This document shows positions 50,121-62,490 of a stretch of DNA of 64,000 nucleotides, piece by piece. A model generated the notes under the pieces. The model was given only the letters and a program-made list of their open reading frames with translations. It had not been told where the DNA came from and made no database searches. The stretch covers positions 30,112,001 through 30,176,000 of the forward strand of contig NC_092568.1 of assembly GCF_037975245.1 (NCBI RefSeq). Reading direction: 5' to 3'. Positions within the stretch are counted from its first letter, which is position 1. Each line of letters starts with the position of its first letter. This DNA comes from Apostichopus japonicus. Lineage: Eukaryota; Echinodermata; Holothuroidea; Aspidochirotida; Stichopodidae. The position numbers and the translations under genes were made by a program.

Positions 50121-50300
50121 TTATCAGCTAAATAAGCATGATTTCGAAATTCATCGCGGTTTTATTGAGTCTGGGATGACCGAAGTTGATGGGAAGTTTC
50201 TTTCTCCCCCCCTCTCTCTCTATGAAAATCATGCTAGGATCGAAGCCACTGTTGTTAATACCGATAGGAACTTCATAGTTAACTTGATTGAAATACTAAA
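50121..50300 (+). CDS. Possible Argonaute L2-linker exon fragment
   Basis: After an acceptor-like ATACTTGCAG, about 60 codons read SYQLNKHDFEIHRG, then GMTEVDGKFLSPPLSLY, then RIEATVVNTDRNF and LIEILK. This pattern resembles the Argonaute segment following PAZ (MTEVxGRVLxxP...LxYGG...ATPxxGxWDM...IEIKVW), but it lacks the YGG and WDM residues. A weak GT donor follows K. No other Argonaute exon was recognised in the window, and a (AT)n tract plus a hAT insertion lie immediately downstream. It is either a decayed fragment or chance similarity. Confidence 0.28.
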
Positions 50301-50335
50301 GGTCTAACTATGGCGCAACGTTTACCATATACAGC

Positions 50336-50340
<5 letters not shown>

Positions 50341-50378
<38 letters not shown>
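50341..50378. repeat. (AT)n microsatellite
   Basis: About 19 AT dinucleotides without interruption. Confidence 0.95.
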
Positions 50379-50755
50379 CTAACTAATCATATAGCACACC
50401 ATGTCATATCGTACCTGATTGGTTCTCGGTTGGTTCGTAACAACGGTTTGAGCACTGCCATAATTGGTCATTTTGTCCATGAAGTATGATTATGATGCTA
50501 AAATAGAATGTAAAGTTAGGAAAATTTAAAAAAGAGATGGATAGAATTAAAGTTAATTTGACAATCTAGAGAATATAACTCATTGAATTTCTGTAAGACA
50601 AACATGAGGGCACCCTCCCTTTACGCCATTCTCATTCTCGAACCCACTTGTCACGGCCTTCCCCACCCCGCTCCCCACACTCCCTCCCCACCTCAACGCC
50701 ATGCAACTATGGAGTTAATCTCCTTTTCTTGGAAGCGGGCAGCATTACTACGAAG

Positions 50756-51717
50756 CATGGGCGGCGATCCGTACTTCCGAGTGGGGGGGATATGAGCTTG
50801 TTGACTATCTAAGCGTAGCGCCACCATGTGTTGGCGCGAAGCGTACAAGAAAATTTTGGGATTTACAAACCCTCTAGATGGCCGGAAACGGCACTTCCCG
50901 AGGTTTCCAAGCGGCATATATAATACCCAACTTTAATTTTTTTAAATTTTTTTAATTTATTTGTTTGCCAGAAAAGTACAAAGTGGAGGGAAGTCTTCCA
51001 TAAAGCTTGAAAGCTTAACAATGTGGAAGACTCCCTGAAGAAAGAGAATAGGGATATCATGTCCGAAATATCTCAAAATCAGGATCCAAAATACTTTTTT
51101 TTTAAATTTCGGGTGTTATTTGGGAAAATTGCCCCTGTCAATCTTGTTTCAGGCGCTACGTTAGAATGTTCGAGAGCTCTTTTATATTATTCAATGAAGA
51201 AAATGGCCTCATGCAGGCTATTATAGGCCTATACACATGCAATACACAACTTACACATAGTTACGTTCCTAGGTACCGATTGCTAGGGCATCCAGATGAA
51301 ACGTGTATTAAGCATTACCCTGGTAACATGAGATTCTCAGCTGTTCGAGGGAACATGTTCGTGTGTAGGCCTACTATAGGGCCTATATGAATACTATGAG
51401 GGTGCATATATGTACTATATCAATACCGTGGGCGCAATAATACATTTTGTTGTTATAGGGCCAATGAAGCCTACAGTCAACTATTCTTGCTTTATAAAGA
51501 CGGTTTATTTGAAAAGATCGCACTGCGTTTATGGTAGGCGAGAAATGAAGCTAAAAAGAGCCGTACATTCACGATGATGCATAAATGAAGGCATGAAAAA
51601 ATTCTTATCCCTGGCATTTGGTGGGGGGGATATGGTGTATTACATCCCCTCCACCCATTTTCATGGGGGGATATATCCCCCCCTTCCCCCCCCCCCCCCC
51701 CAGGATCGCCGCCCATG
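50756..51717. mobile_element. hAT-type non-autonomous element
   Basis: 962 bp. Termini are CATGGGCGGCGATCC and its exact inverse, 15 bp. A perfect 8-bp duplication CTACGAAG lies at 50748-50755 and 51718-51725. It carries the ACTATCTAAGCGTAGCGCC core and the GATGGCCGGAAACGGCACTT segment that also occur in the hAT element at 35539. No transposase. Open frames inside it have no family resemblance. Confidence 0.93.
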
Positions 51718-51725
51718 CTACGAAG

Positions 51726-54700
51726 GGAAATTTCTAACACAAACAAATGAAAGTACTGACATATAGGCTAAAATAAAATAAAAGTAAATGAAAGTAACAC
51801 AAACATATGAAAGTACTGATTAAAAAAAAAATACTATAACAAGTATTAAATTTGCCAACTAAAGGAAAGTAATTATTGGCCTTTTTTTAACTTTCGGTTT
51901 CATGTTGCCCTGGACTGTTTTCTTTCCCTTTTCTATGTTATCCTTTTCTGACAAAAAGTAAGTTTGTCAATTTGAGAAGCGCTTGCTTGGAGTTTGTATA
52001 GCGAGAACCTTAACTAAAAGGCTTAAAGGTTCTGTATATTTACTGCATCACAATATAAAGTCAAAGTGGATGGGATAGGGTGGGGTATATGTAGGATATT
52101 ACGTAGAAGTTTACAGTCCTTCTGCAAGTAATACGATAAAGCTTTAACTAATCATCAGGGATTATACGTCTCATATGTCACCGGTTGGAATCTTCCATTC
52201 ATTTTAACTGTAACTCAGGTAGTTTAATGTAACTTGTGGAAATAAACTATGAGAACGATGAAACACCAGGGTGACTCTGTCATTGGGTGAAATTATCTGA
52301 CTAGCTTTAATCCATTGATTAAACTAAGTTTGGATGTAATGTGTCGATATATCAATTTATAGTAAAATCAGAGAACGATAAACAACGTTTTGTTTGCCGT
52401 AAAACCCCTGATAAATAAATGGAAGAATCCGACATGTGAATACTATGAAAAAAAAAATGATCCGTTGCGCTTAATTTCTTAACACTGTGCAAGTTTTCAT
52501 AAATGTCAGATTTTGGAATTATGCTCTGATTGCATCTATGCAAGTATCATTCGAAAGTCATAATATATCCGGGTCTTTGGAAGAAACGTTTATTTTATTT
52601 TAGCCTATATAAATTAAAACCATATGTTACGCATTCAAAGTCATTATAACGCAATCCGTTAAGATGCTATCACATTAAATTATCAAGTTAAATGATCAAA
52701 AAATATTGCCAATATAGACGTTGACCTCGTGGTTCATATATCAAATGGATCAAAGACTTAAAGAGTTAAAGTCTTGGACAGGGGGGTTAACGGGAAACAG
52801 GGGACTAACTATACGCACACATTCAGGAGGAGTAAAGCTCACCCATCCCCCATACCAAATTCTAGGGGATTCACTAAAAGACAGAATATTAGAAATATAT
52901 CTGTAGTGTACAGTGCATACATACGCAACGTCTACATATGGTGCTACCTAACCAGTTGACAATTCTTCAACATTGTTTCCAAAGTTGCAATATATAGCAC
53001 CATTTTGCATCTTGGCACCTTCCAAAATATGCTATAACTGAGTCTGATAATGGTCACTAATGTAAAGCATGCAGCACAAATTTCACTGCCACCATCAAAT
53101 TCATTTCCGTCTCACTGAGTCAATGTAAGTATTTGATGCCCTGTCGTCGTGACCATATTGTCTCCATATTCTGTTGGGCTATGTCACATTTCAGAAGACC
53201 ACACTATAGCTCTAATAAGCGCCAAACAATTTCTTAAACGCACATATTGATTTCACCTTGAAGATTGAGGGGTATAGTGACTGCACGGCCGTTCCGAGTA
53301 TAAATGTAGGCCTATATATGGTGCAACTAATAACTACCTTCACGGTGGACCCGTGCAGCATGGAGGTATCACATATGCCGCTATTATGATGGTTAGTCAC
53401 TCGGAAAACATATTGAAAGGCGAATACGGATTAAAGAGGAGAAAATCACACTCGAGGAGTTAAAAGATCTTAAATGGTCCCTTTCAAACCACTAAAGAAT
53501 ATTTAGAAATAGTAAACATGTTGTCCATCCTCGTCGCCTGTTTGTTAGGTTGTAGTAGATACATACGAGTCCCATGGCCGTCTGTTATTAGCTTTGATCA
53601 CTAGTTTACATGGCTAAATGAGACCTCTTTACATGATATCCATTTCGATATCACAGAAATTTATTTCTGTGATTGTTATACAATACGTGGCTATATCTTC
53701 TTCAGTAAGCCGGGATGTGTTTAGGCGGAGATGAGGCGGTAAAGTGGACATTTTGAGAAAGTGTTAGTAGTTAACGGTGGTGTCGCCGCTAGGGAGGGGG
53801 GGGGGGGATAAGATGGCCGTTAGTAGCCCATGCATCAAAAATGTTTGGTGCCCCTTGGTCCTCTTTCCTCCAAATGGAATTTGCAATGTCCAAGAAGAGA
53901 TAATCAGGAAGGTATAGCTACATAACGTCTTAGTTTGACTTCTATAATATATATACTTAGTGACGTCTTCCTCCAAAATCACTGCTGATTTGAAGATGAT
54001 GTATGAAATGATGAACAAAGCTTCGGGCACTTAATTCACACATTGAACACTTTCAATAGGTTGCTTAATTATTGGCGTTCCTCAACATAGCCTGCCTATC
54101 CGGCATTCTGGGCTAAATATTTGTTATAATGACAGTAATTCATTCAAGGTAATTCGGCTCAAACTATGGTACTCTAGCTAGTAATAAGATTTCATTCATG
54201 TTGACTAAACAATTTTAGGCTACCCTTTTCTATGACAAAAACCTGCATGGCTGTAGGATAAAGAAGAGGAATAAAACAACTAACGTATACTAAAGCCCCG
54301 ATGTGTACTACTGTAACTATATTAGTGGTATTTTGAAAACGCTGTACCGCAGTCAATTGGTACCCAATTTACATAACATCGTCATATATACGTTTACAGT
54401 CTCGGTGAAAAAGTTCTCTGGTTGAGAGTTTGGCTTCTTTGCCGAGGCTCTATGTTGGCTCAATTTTCTTTAAAATAAAATACCAATCCAATGGATGGCA
54501 AAAATAGAGAGACTCATGGGTAGGACTCTATAACAATTGGAATACTAAGTGAAATATCAGTTTATACTGCAGGCAGAGTTGTGCAGGCCGATGCACTATA
54601 ATCATCGAGCATAGAACTAATTGTTGATAGATGGCACAAAGATTAAACAGGCTAACTGAAGCAAAAAGGTCAATTTTGTCAAAATCATAGGCCTTTAGAC

Positions 54701-55295
54701 CTTCCTACTTTCTGCACTCGTTCTTATCATACTGTTCTGTACTTATTGCACAACTCACCTGTGTACGCAATCAAAACTTGTAGTCTTCACAATCTGCTAC
54801 AGTTCGAGACTAATCTTCACCGGTTTCGTATTGATGTATATTCAACGTGCAATTGAGTCTGTATAAAATACGTATACTGAGAAGAGTGTGCATTGGTCTC
54901 AACGAACAGTAAATATCGTATGTGTGGATATTGCCAACTGCCCTGCTTGGGATTCTAGTCAGGATACGGCCCCGGAAATATCTTTATTTTATTTATAGCC
55001 TATCTGATATTTTAATAAGTGAAAGAAAACTGTTGGCAAACTGCCTATTTAAAACAATAAGCCTGTGTAAGTAAATTTGTAAAAGTGAAAGTAAGAGTAA
55101 AAGCAAATGACGTCACTTCCTGTTTGCATATCCTGAGAATATTTTGTGACAATGGTTACAACTTTGCACAGCTCCAGCTCAGTGCATATAATGATGTTCA
55201 ATTATGTCAAACCATTGTGTTAAGCCGCACCCCGTTTTGAAACTGTGCTACGGTGTCTCATTGTGACCTGAGTTGTGTAACATATATTGATGAAC
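51726..55295. other. No recognisable gene
   Basis: AT-rich sequence. A G run at about 53800-53808 follows a GTCGCCGCTAGG motif reminiscent of hAT ends, without a partner. No exon supported. Confidence 0.5.
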
Positions 55296-58200
55296 ATATT
55301 TGAACAATTATTAAGATAATGAATGACCCTAAATGGACTACATATTTATTGTCAAGTCTATTAAATACATCATGTATTTATTTCAGCTGCATGTATGCAC
55401 ATTTAGGGTGTTTTTCGGGGTTAAAACCCAGCTCCACCTCAGGGCAGCTCAATACGGCATTTTAGTATGGAATCATAAAAATGTGACTTATGACCAACTT
55501 TAAGCTTTTTTTAACAATTATTGAGATAATGTATGACCCTAAATGGACTACATATTTATTGTCGAGTCTGTTAAATACATCATGTATTTATTTCAGCTTC
55601 ATTGATACACATTTAGGGTGTTTTTCGGGGTTAAAACCCAGCTCCACCTCAGGGCAGCTCAATACGTCATTTTAGTGTGGAATCATAAAAAATGCGACAT
55701 TTGACTAACTTTAAGCTTTTTTTAACAATTATTGAGATAATGTATGACCCTAAATGGACTACATATTTATTTTCAAGTCTATTAAATACACTATATGTAT
55801 TTATTTCAGCTGCATGTATGCACATTTAGAGTGTTTTTCGGGGTTAAAACCCAGCTCCACCTCAGGGCAGCTCAATACGTCATTTTAGTGTGGAATCATA
55901 AAAAATGCGACATTTGACCAACTTTAAGCTTTTTTAACAATTATTGAGATAATGTATGACCCTAAATGGACTACATATTTATTGTCGAGTCTGTTAAATA
56001 CATCATGTATTTATTTCAGCTTCATTGATGCACATTTAGGGTGTTTTTCGGGGTTAAAACCCAGCTCCACCTCAGGGCAGCTCAATACGGCATTTTAGTA
56101 TGGAATCATAAAAATTGCGACATTTGACCAACTTTAAGCTTTTTTTAACAATTATTGAGATAATGTATGACCCCAAATAGACTACATATTTATTGTCGAG
56201 TCTGTTAAATACATCATGTATTTATTTCAGCTTCATTGATGCACATTTAGAGTGTTTTTCGGGGTTAAAACCCAGCTCCACCTCAGGGCAGCTCAATACG
56301 GCATTTTAGTATGGAATCATAAAAATTGCGACATTTGACCAACTTTAAGCTTTTTTTAACAATTATTGAGATAATGTATGACCCTAAATGGACTACATAT
56401 TTATTGTCGAGTCTGTTAAATACATCATGTATTTATTTCAGCTTCATTGATACACATTTAGGGTGTTTTTCGGGGTTAAAACCCAGCTCCACCTCAGGGC
56501 AACTCAATACGTCATTTTAGTGTGGAATCATAAAAATTGCGACATTTGACCAACTTTAAGCTTTTTTTTAACAATTATTGAGATAATGTATGACCCTAAA
56601 TGGACTACATATTTATTTTCAAGTCTATTAAATACACTATGTATTTATTTCAGCTGCATGTATGCACATTTAGAGTGTTTTTCGGGGTTAAAACCCAGCT
56701 CCACCTCAGGGCAGCTCAATACGGCATTTTAGTGTGGAATCATAAAAAATGCGACATTTGACTAACTTTAAGCTTTTTTTAACAATTATTGAGATAATGT
56801 ATGACCCTAAATGGACTACATATTTTTTGTCGAGTCTGTTAAATACATCATGTATTTATTTCAGCTTCATTGATACACATTTAGGGTGTTTTTCGGGGTT
56901 AAAACCCATCTCCACCTCAGGGCAGCTCAATACGTCATTTTAGTGTGGAATCATAAAAAATGCGACATTTGACTAACTTTAAGCTTTTTTTAACAATTAT
57001 TGAGATAATGTATGACCCTAAATGGACTACATATTTATTTTCAAGTCTATTAAATACACTATATGTATTTATTTCAGCTGCATGTATGCACATTTAGAGT
57101 GTTTTTCGGGGTTAAAACCCAGCTCCACCTCAGGGCAGCTCAATACGTCATTTTAGTGTGGAATCATAAAAAATGCGACATTTGACCAACTTTAAGCTTT
57201 TTTAACAATTATTGAGATAATGTATGACCCTAAATGGACTACATATTTATTGTCGAGTCTGTTAAATACATCATGTATTTATTTCAGCTTCATTGATGCA
57301 CATTTAGGGTGTTTTTCGGGGTTAAAACCCAGCTCCACCCCAGGACAGCTCAATACGGCATTTTAGTATGGAATCATAAAAATTGCGACATTTGACCAAC
57401 TTTAAGCTTTTTTTAACAATTATTGAGATAATGTATGACCCCAAATAGACTACATATTTATTGTCGAGTCTGTTAAATACACTATGTATTTATTTCAGCT
57501 GCATGTATGCACATTTAGAGTGTTTTTCGGGGTTAAAACCCAGCTCCACCTCAGGGCAGCTCAATACGGCATTTTAGTGTGGAATCATAAAAAATGCGAC
57601 ATTTGACTAACTTTAAGCTTTTTTTAACAATTATTGAGATAATGTATGACCCTAAATGGACTACATATTTTTTGTCGAGTCTGTTAAATACATCATGTAT
57701 TTATTTCAGCTTCATTGATACACATTTAGGGTGTTTTTCGGGGTTAAAACCCATCTCCACCTCAGGGCAGCTCAATACGTCATTTTAGTGTGGAATCATA
57801 AAAAATGCGACATTTGACTAACTTTAAGCTTTTTTTAACAATTATTGAGATAATGTATGACCCTAAATGGACTACATATTTATTTTCAAGTCTATTAAAT
57901 ACACTATATGTATTTATTTCAGCTGCATGTATGCACATTTAGAGTGTTTTTCGGGGTTAAAACCCAGCTCCACCTCAGGGCAGCTCAATACGTCATTTTA
58001 GTGTGGAATCATAAAAAATGCGACATTTGACCAACTTTAAGCTTTTTTAACAATTATTGAGATAATGTATGACCCTAAATGGACTACATATTTATTGTCG
58101 AGTCTGTTAAATACATCATGTATTTATTTCAGCTTCATTGATGCACATTTAGGGTGTTTTTCGGGGTTAAAACCCAGCTCCAACCCAGGACAGCTCAATA

Positions 58201-59238
58201 CGGCATTTTAGTATGGAATCATAAAAATTGCGACATTTGACCAACTTTAAGCTTTTTTTAACAATTATTGAGATAATGTATGACCCCAAATAGACTACAT
58301 ATTTATTGTCGAGTCTGTTAAATACATCATGTATTTATTTCAGCTTCATTGATGCACATTTAGAGTGTTTTTCGGGGTTAAAACCCAGCTCCACCTCAGG
58401 GCAGCTCAATACGGCATTTTAGTATGGAATCATAAAAATTGCGACATTTGACCAACTTTAAGCTTTTTTTAACAATTATTTAGATAATGTATGACCCTAA
58501 ATGGACTACATATTTATTGTCGAGTCTGTTAAATACATCATGTATTTATTTCAGCTTCATTGATACACATTTAGGGTGTTTTTCGGGGTTAAAACCCAGC
58601 TCCACCTCAGGGCAACTCAATACGGCATTTTAGTATGGAATCATAAAAATTGCGACATTTGACCAACTTTAAGCTTTTTTTTAACAATTATTGAGATAAT
58701 GTATGACCCTAAATGGACTACATATTTATTTTCAAGTCTATTAAATACACTATGTATTTATTTCAGCTGCATGTATGCACATTTAGAGTGTTTTTCGGGG
58801 TTAAAACCCATCTCCACCTCAGGGCAGCTCAATACGGCATTTTAGTGTGGAATCATAAAAAATGCGACATTTGACTAACTTTAAGCTTTTTTTAACAATT
58901 ATTGAGATAATGTATGACCCTAAATGGACTACATATTTTTTGTCGAGTCTGTTAAATACATCATGTATTTATTTCAGCTTCATTGATACACATTTAGGGT
59001 GTTTTTCGGGGTTAAAACCCAGCTCCACCTCAGGGCAACTCAATACGGCATTTTAGTATGGAATCATAAAAAATGCGACTTATGACCAACTTAGAGCTTT
59101 TTTTTAACAATTATTGAGATAATGTATGACCCTAAATGGACTACATATTTATATTCAAGTCTATTAAATACACTATGTATTTATTTCAGCTGCATGTATG
59201 CACATTTAGAGTGTTTTTCGGGGTTAAAATGGATTCTG
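55296..59238. repeat. 211-bp satellite array with higher-order structure
   Basis: Close to 19 head-to-tail monomers of about 211 bp. Each has TTTAAGCTTTTTT, ACAATTATTGAGATAATG, GACCCTAAATGGACTACA, TATTTATTTCAGCT and GTTTTTCGGGGTTAAAACCC. Two main monomer types differ after TTTCAGCT (TCATTGATRCAC versus GCATGTATGCAC). Rare variants recur at 845 bp (4 monomers) and 1268 bp (6 monomers). The first monomer is the most diverged, and the last breaks off within GGGGTTAAAA. An AAGCTT site in nearly every unit predicts a HindIII ladder. Short open frames in each unit are not genes, since 211 is not a multiple of three. Confidence 0.97.
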
Positions 59239-59817
59239 TAGGGGTCCTATCGTCACAACTTCAGCTATTTATTCGTACTTCAGGTTATTTTGCGGCTACC
59301 AACGATTAGCTACTCTTGGCCTTATATAGAAGTGTGTGGTGTGTAGTTTCACGAAGCCTGCTAAGCCCCGGTAATCAATGTATATCACGTTTTGTTGTAT
59401 GGATAGTACTAAATTTGGACTAACTTTATTCAAAATACATTGAATGACTCATGCAGGCAAGCTGATTACATTTACAGAGTGATAGCCAACCTACACTACA
59501 GTACTAGTGGTACTTTTCAGTACTACTACAACTAGGGTGGCCAAATAGAGAGAAAATAATGGAGTCCCTCAATTGTACAGCCAAAAGTTCACTCACCTTC
59601 ATTCCTTCTACCACCCCGTTCCCCTTTAAGGTAGAAATGTTAATTAGTCTTGATTTAGCTGAGATTTAAATGTAGCCCACTGTACTCCCATGGCTAGATC
59701 TTTTTGGTAAAATCTGTTAAAATCCTTTCATGCACTTTGCCTTACTCTTATTAATTAATACATGACCTAGCTGTTAATTCCTTCAGTGAATTTTGCTTCC
59801 TGCCTGCAACTCAGTCA
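59239..59817. other. No recognisable gene
   Basis: Single-copy-looking sequence between the satellite and the TIR element at 59818. Confidence 0.5.
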
Positions 59818-60991
59818 CCCATACAAAAAAGTCCTGCATAAAATCCGGCAGGATCCTGTGGGATTTTTTGCAGGATTTATGCCAGGATTTGGCCACATCC
59901 TGCAGGATTTATGAAGGACTCCTACAGGAAAAATTTGCAGGATTTTTAAAGGACTATGCATGATTATTTGCAGGATTGTACAGGACTATTCAAAGATTAT
60001 GCATGACAAAAAGTCCTGTACTTTTAAAATTCATGTAAAATCTTGTAATTTGTTTGCATATACTTTTAAAAGTCCTTTACAATCCTGTAAAGTATCTTGC
60101 ATAGTCTCTCAAAAGTCCTGTTATATCCTGTAAATTATCTTGCATAGTCTTTCAAAAGTCCTGTACAATCCTGTAAATTATCTTGAATAATCTTTCAAAA
60201 GCCCTGTACAATCCTGTATATTATCAAGCATAGTCTTTTAAAAGTCCTTTACTATCCTGTATATCTTTCAAATCTTTTAATAATCCTGTGCAATGCTGTA
60301 CATTGTCTTGCATAGCTTTTTAAAATTCATGTAAAAATCTTGTAATATTTGGGCATAAACTTTTAAAAGTCCTGTACGATCCTGTAAATTATCTTGCATA
60401 CACTTTTAAAAAATCCTGCACAATCCTGTTAATTTCCCTGCATATTGACTCCAGAATCCTGTACAATCATGTAAAATATCTTGCACAGTCTTTTAAAAAT
60501 CATGAGTATAAAGGATCCCTATATGTGTATGAAGGATTCCTGCATGTGTATAGGCTGAGTGAAGGATTCTTGTAGGTTAATGAAGGATTCTTACATTTGT
60601 ACGAAGGATTCTTGTATGTGTATTAAGGAACCCTGCATGCATATGAAGGACTCGTGTACATAAATAAAGGAATCCTGCATGCTTATGAAGGATTCCTGTA
60701 CATGCATCATGGAATCCTGCATGCATATGAAGGATTCTTGTACGTCAATGAAAGAATCCTGCATGTGTATGAAGGATTCCAGACTGCGGCTGAAGGATTT
60801 CTGCTTGCATGTGAAGGTAGAGTTTTTATAGTGAATTCAAGAATCATGCATTTTTGTAAAGGAATCCTGCTTTACAATGAATAAATCAAGTTTCTAACAC
60901 TTAGTGGTGTATAGTTCAATCTCCATTTGTAAGGAATCCTGTTCCATATACAGGAATCCTATAGGATTCCTGCAGGACTTTCTTGTATGGG
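59818..60991. mobile_element. 1.17-kb TIR element built from AATCCTG/CAGGATT repeats
   Basis: The left end CCCATACAAAAAAGTCCTGC and the inverted right end CCCATACAAGAAAGTCCTGC differ at one of 20 bases. The interior has a left zone of CAGGATTT motifs, a middle zone of roughly 55-60-bp units (AAAAGTCCTGTACAATCCTG then TCTTGCATAGTC), and a right zone of about 30-bp units (GAAGGATTCCTGCATGTGTA). The flanks share only CA, so no convincing target-site duplication is visible. No coding capacity. Confidence 0.8.
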
Positions 60992-62221
60992 CAGATACTG
61001 TGATTACATGAATATGTTACCCCTTCAAGTACAATGATTTGCTGCAAGAACACTTATATTAGCCATGGTACAGGATGTCCAACTTTGATCCATTTGAGGG
61101 TATTTAACATTTTGAACACTTCATAGTAAACATCAGGTTTTAAATCTGTGCTGCTTTGGTCATTCTACAATCACTCATTTGTCTTTCATATAGCGTACTA
61201 TTTCTTATATTTGTATCACTACTGGGTACTAGCTAGGCTATATACCTCCCAAATGGCATCACGGTCCATTTCAAACAAGACTCATATGTATAACAGAGAG
61301 CATTTTACTGTTATCACAGGAGATCATCCACACTGTAACCTCCAGTGTAACTTTCTACAAGCAAAACCCTACACCTGTTTGTGCACCTTTTATTATGTAA
61401 TCTTCAGCAGGATGTGTGGTTAGCTTCACACTAGCTTAACCACTGTTTATGTAGACAGAATAACATCCTGTCCCATCCTCTTGTAATCCATTGTAAAAGA
61501 GTATATAAGATGCAACTTTCACCATTTATATTTAGTAGCATATATCCAGCCAAGGAAGATACAATATACTCTGCATTAAATTCAACTACTTGTTTGTGCC
61601 TTTATTTTCTTGTTCACATACCGCTGTGACAAATGTACTACCAATAATTTCCTCCCCCCCCCCATCACTCCTCCCAGACCTACTGTATCAATCTAACCAA
61701 TACACAACATACTGTATGGTCTAGGGTAACAAGCCTCAGCAACATCACTAAGTGTGGCCAATGTTAGTGAAGGTTCTGATCCTCTTACTGATACTATCAA
61801 TCCTCATTTTAGGTCGCACCTAGAACTATTGTGGGGTCCAATATTGTGTCTGTCATATCAAGTGGAAGTTTCTTGCAAGCTACAAATCATTAAAACTGCT
61901 TGCCATATGCAGTAGTATTGAAATATCCATTCATCACCACAAATGCATGGACTATCTTGTGAACAATTATTTTGTACATGTGTTTGTTATCAGTCAGAGA
62001 TGCCCCATTCAGAAAAATGTAATCAAAATCATCTGGATAAGTGGAGTCAACAAATGCTACCCCAAGGGTATCATCGTTGCATAGATGAACCACCCATCTC
62101 CAGTTCTCCACTTGGCCAGAACAGCAAGGTTTTGTGAAGGGTCAGAGAAAACAGAATCAAATGCAATTCTTTGATCGATGTTTACATCTGCAATCTTCTG
62201 TTTAGTTGACAGTATGCAATT
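60992..62221. other. No confident gene; possible degraded tail of the KDZ-like gene
   Basis: On the minus strand at about 62090-62215 a frame reads QKIADVNIDQRIAFDSVF through KWRTGDGWFIYA. Another frame continues at 61890-62100 (VAFVDSTYPDDFDYIF and onward). They may be frameshifted pieces of a downstream domain, but I recognise no family. Confidence 0.3.
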
Positions 62222-62490
62222 TTATTTCTTGAGAGTGTCCAGTTCCTGATTGGTCTCTTGAATTTTTCTTCTTTTCTTCACAGCAATGTCTTCTTTTGCA
62301 TCAACTCTACGTTTCCGGCAAAGTCTGCAGATGAAATTTCCAAGTGGTATGTGGCCAACACACTCTTCATGGAACCATTCTTTGCAAGCAATACACTCCA
62401 TCATCAGATTTCCGTCGTCTGGACATCTACAAGTACAGAATATCTTCGTAGTAAAAGATCGGATTACTTTAACAATTTTCCTTGATTTCT
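62222..62490 (-). CDS. PHD-finger segment, shifted frame
   Basis: Cys4-His-Cys3 zinc-binding pattern: CTCRC, then ECIACKEWFHEEC, then ICRLC, followed by a basic KKRRK region. PHD fingers commonly read histone H3 tails. The frame is open upstream only to about 62490, where it overlaps the end of the protease frame. Confidence 0.7.

Noticed and set aside
55490-59056. Repeated 61-64-codon plus-strand frames, nearly identical
   Set aside because: They are parts of satellite monomers. The 211-bp period is not a multiple of three, so no continuous protein exists.
61890-62111. Minus-strand frame downstream of the PHD segment
   Set aside because: Same strand as the KDZ-like gene, but the continuation switches frame and matches no family I know. 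Mentioned only as possible degraded sequence.
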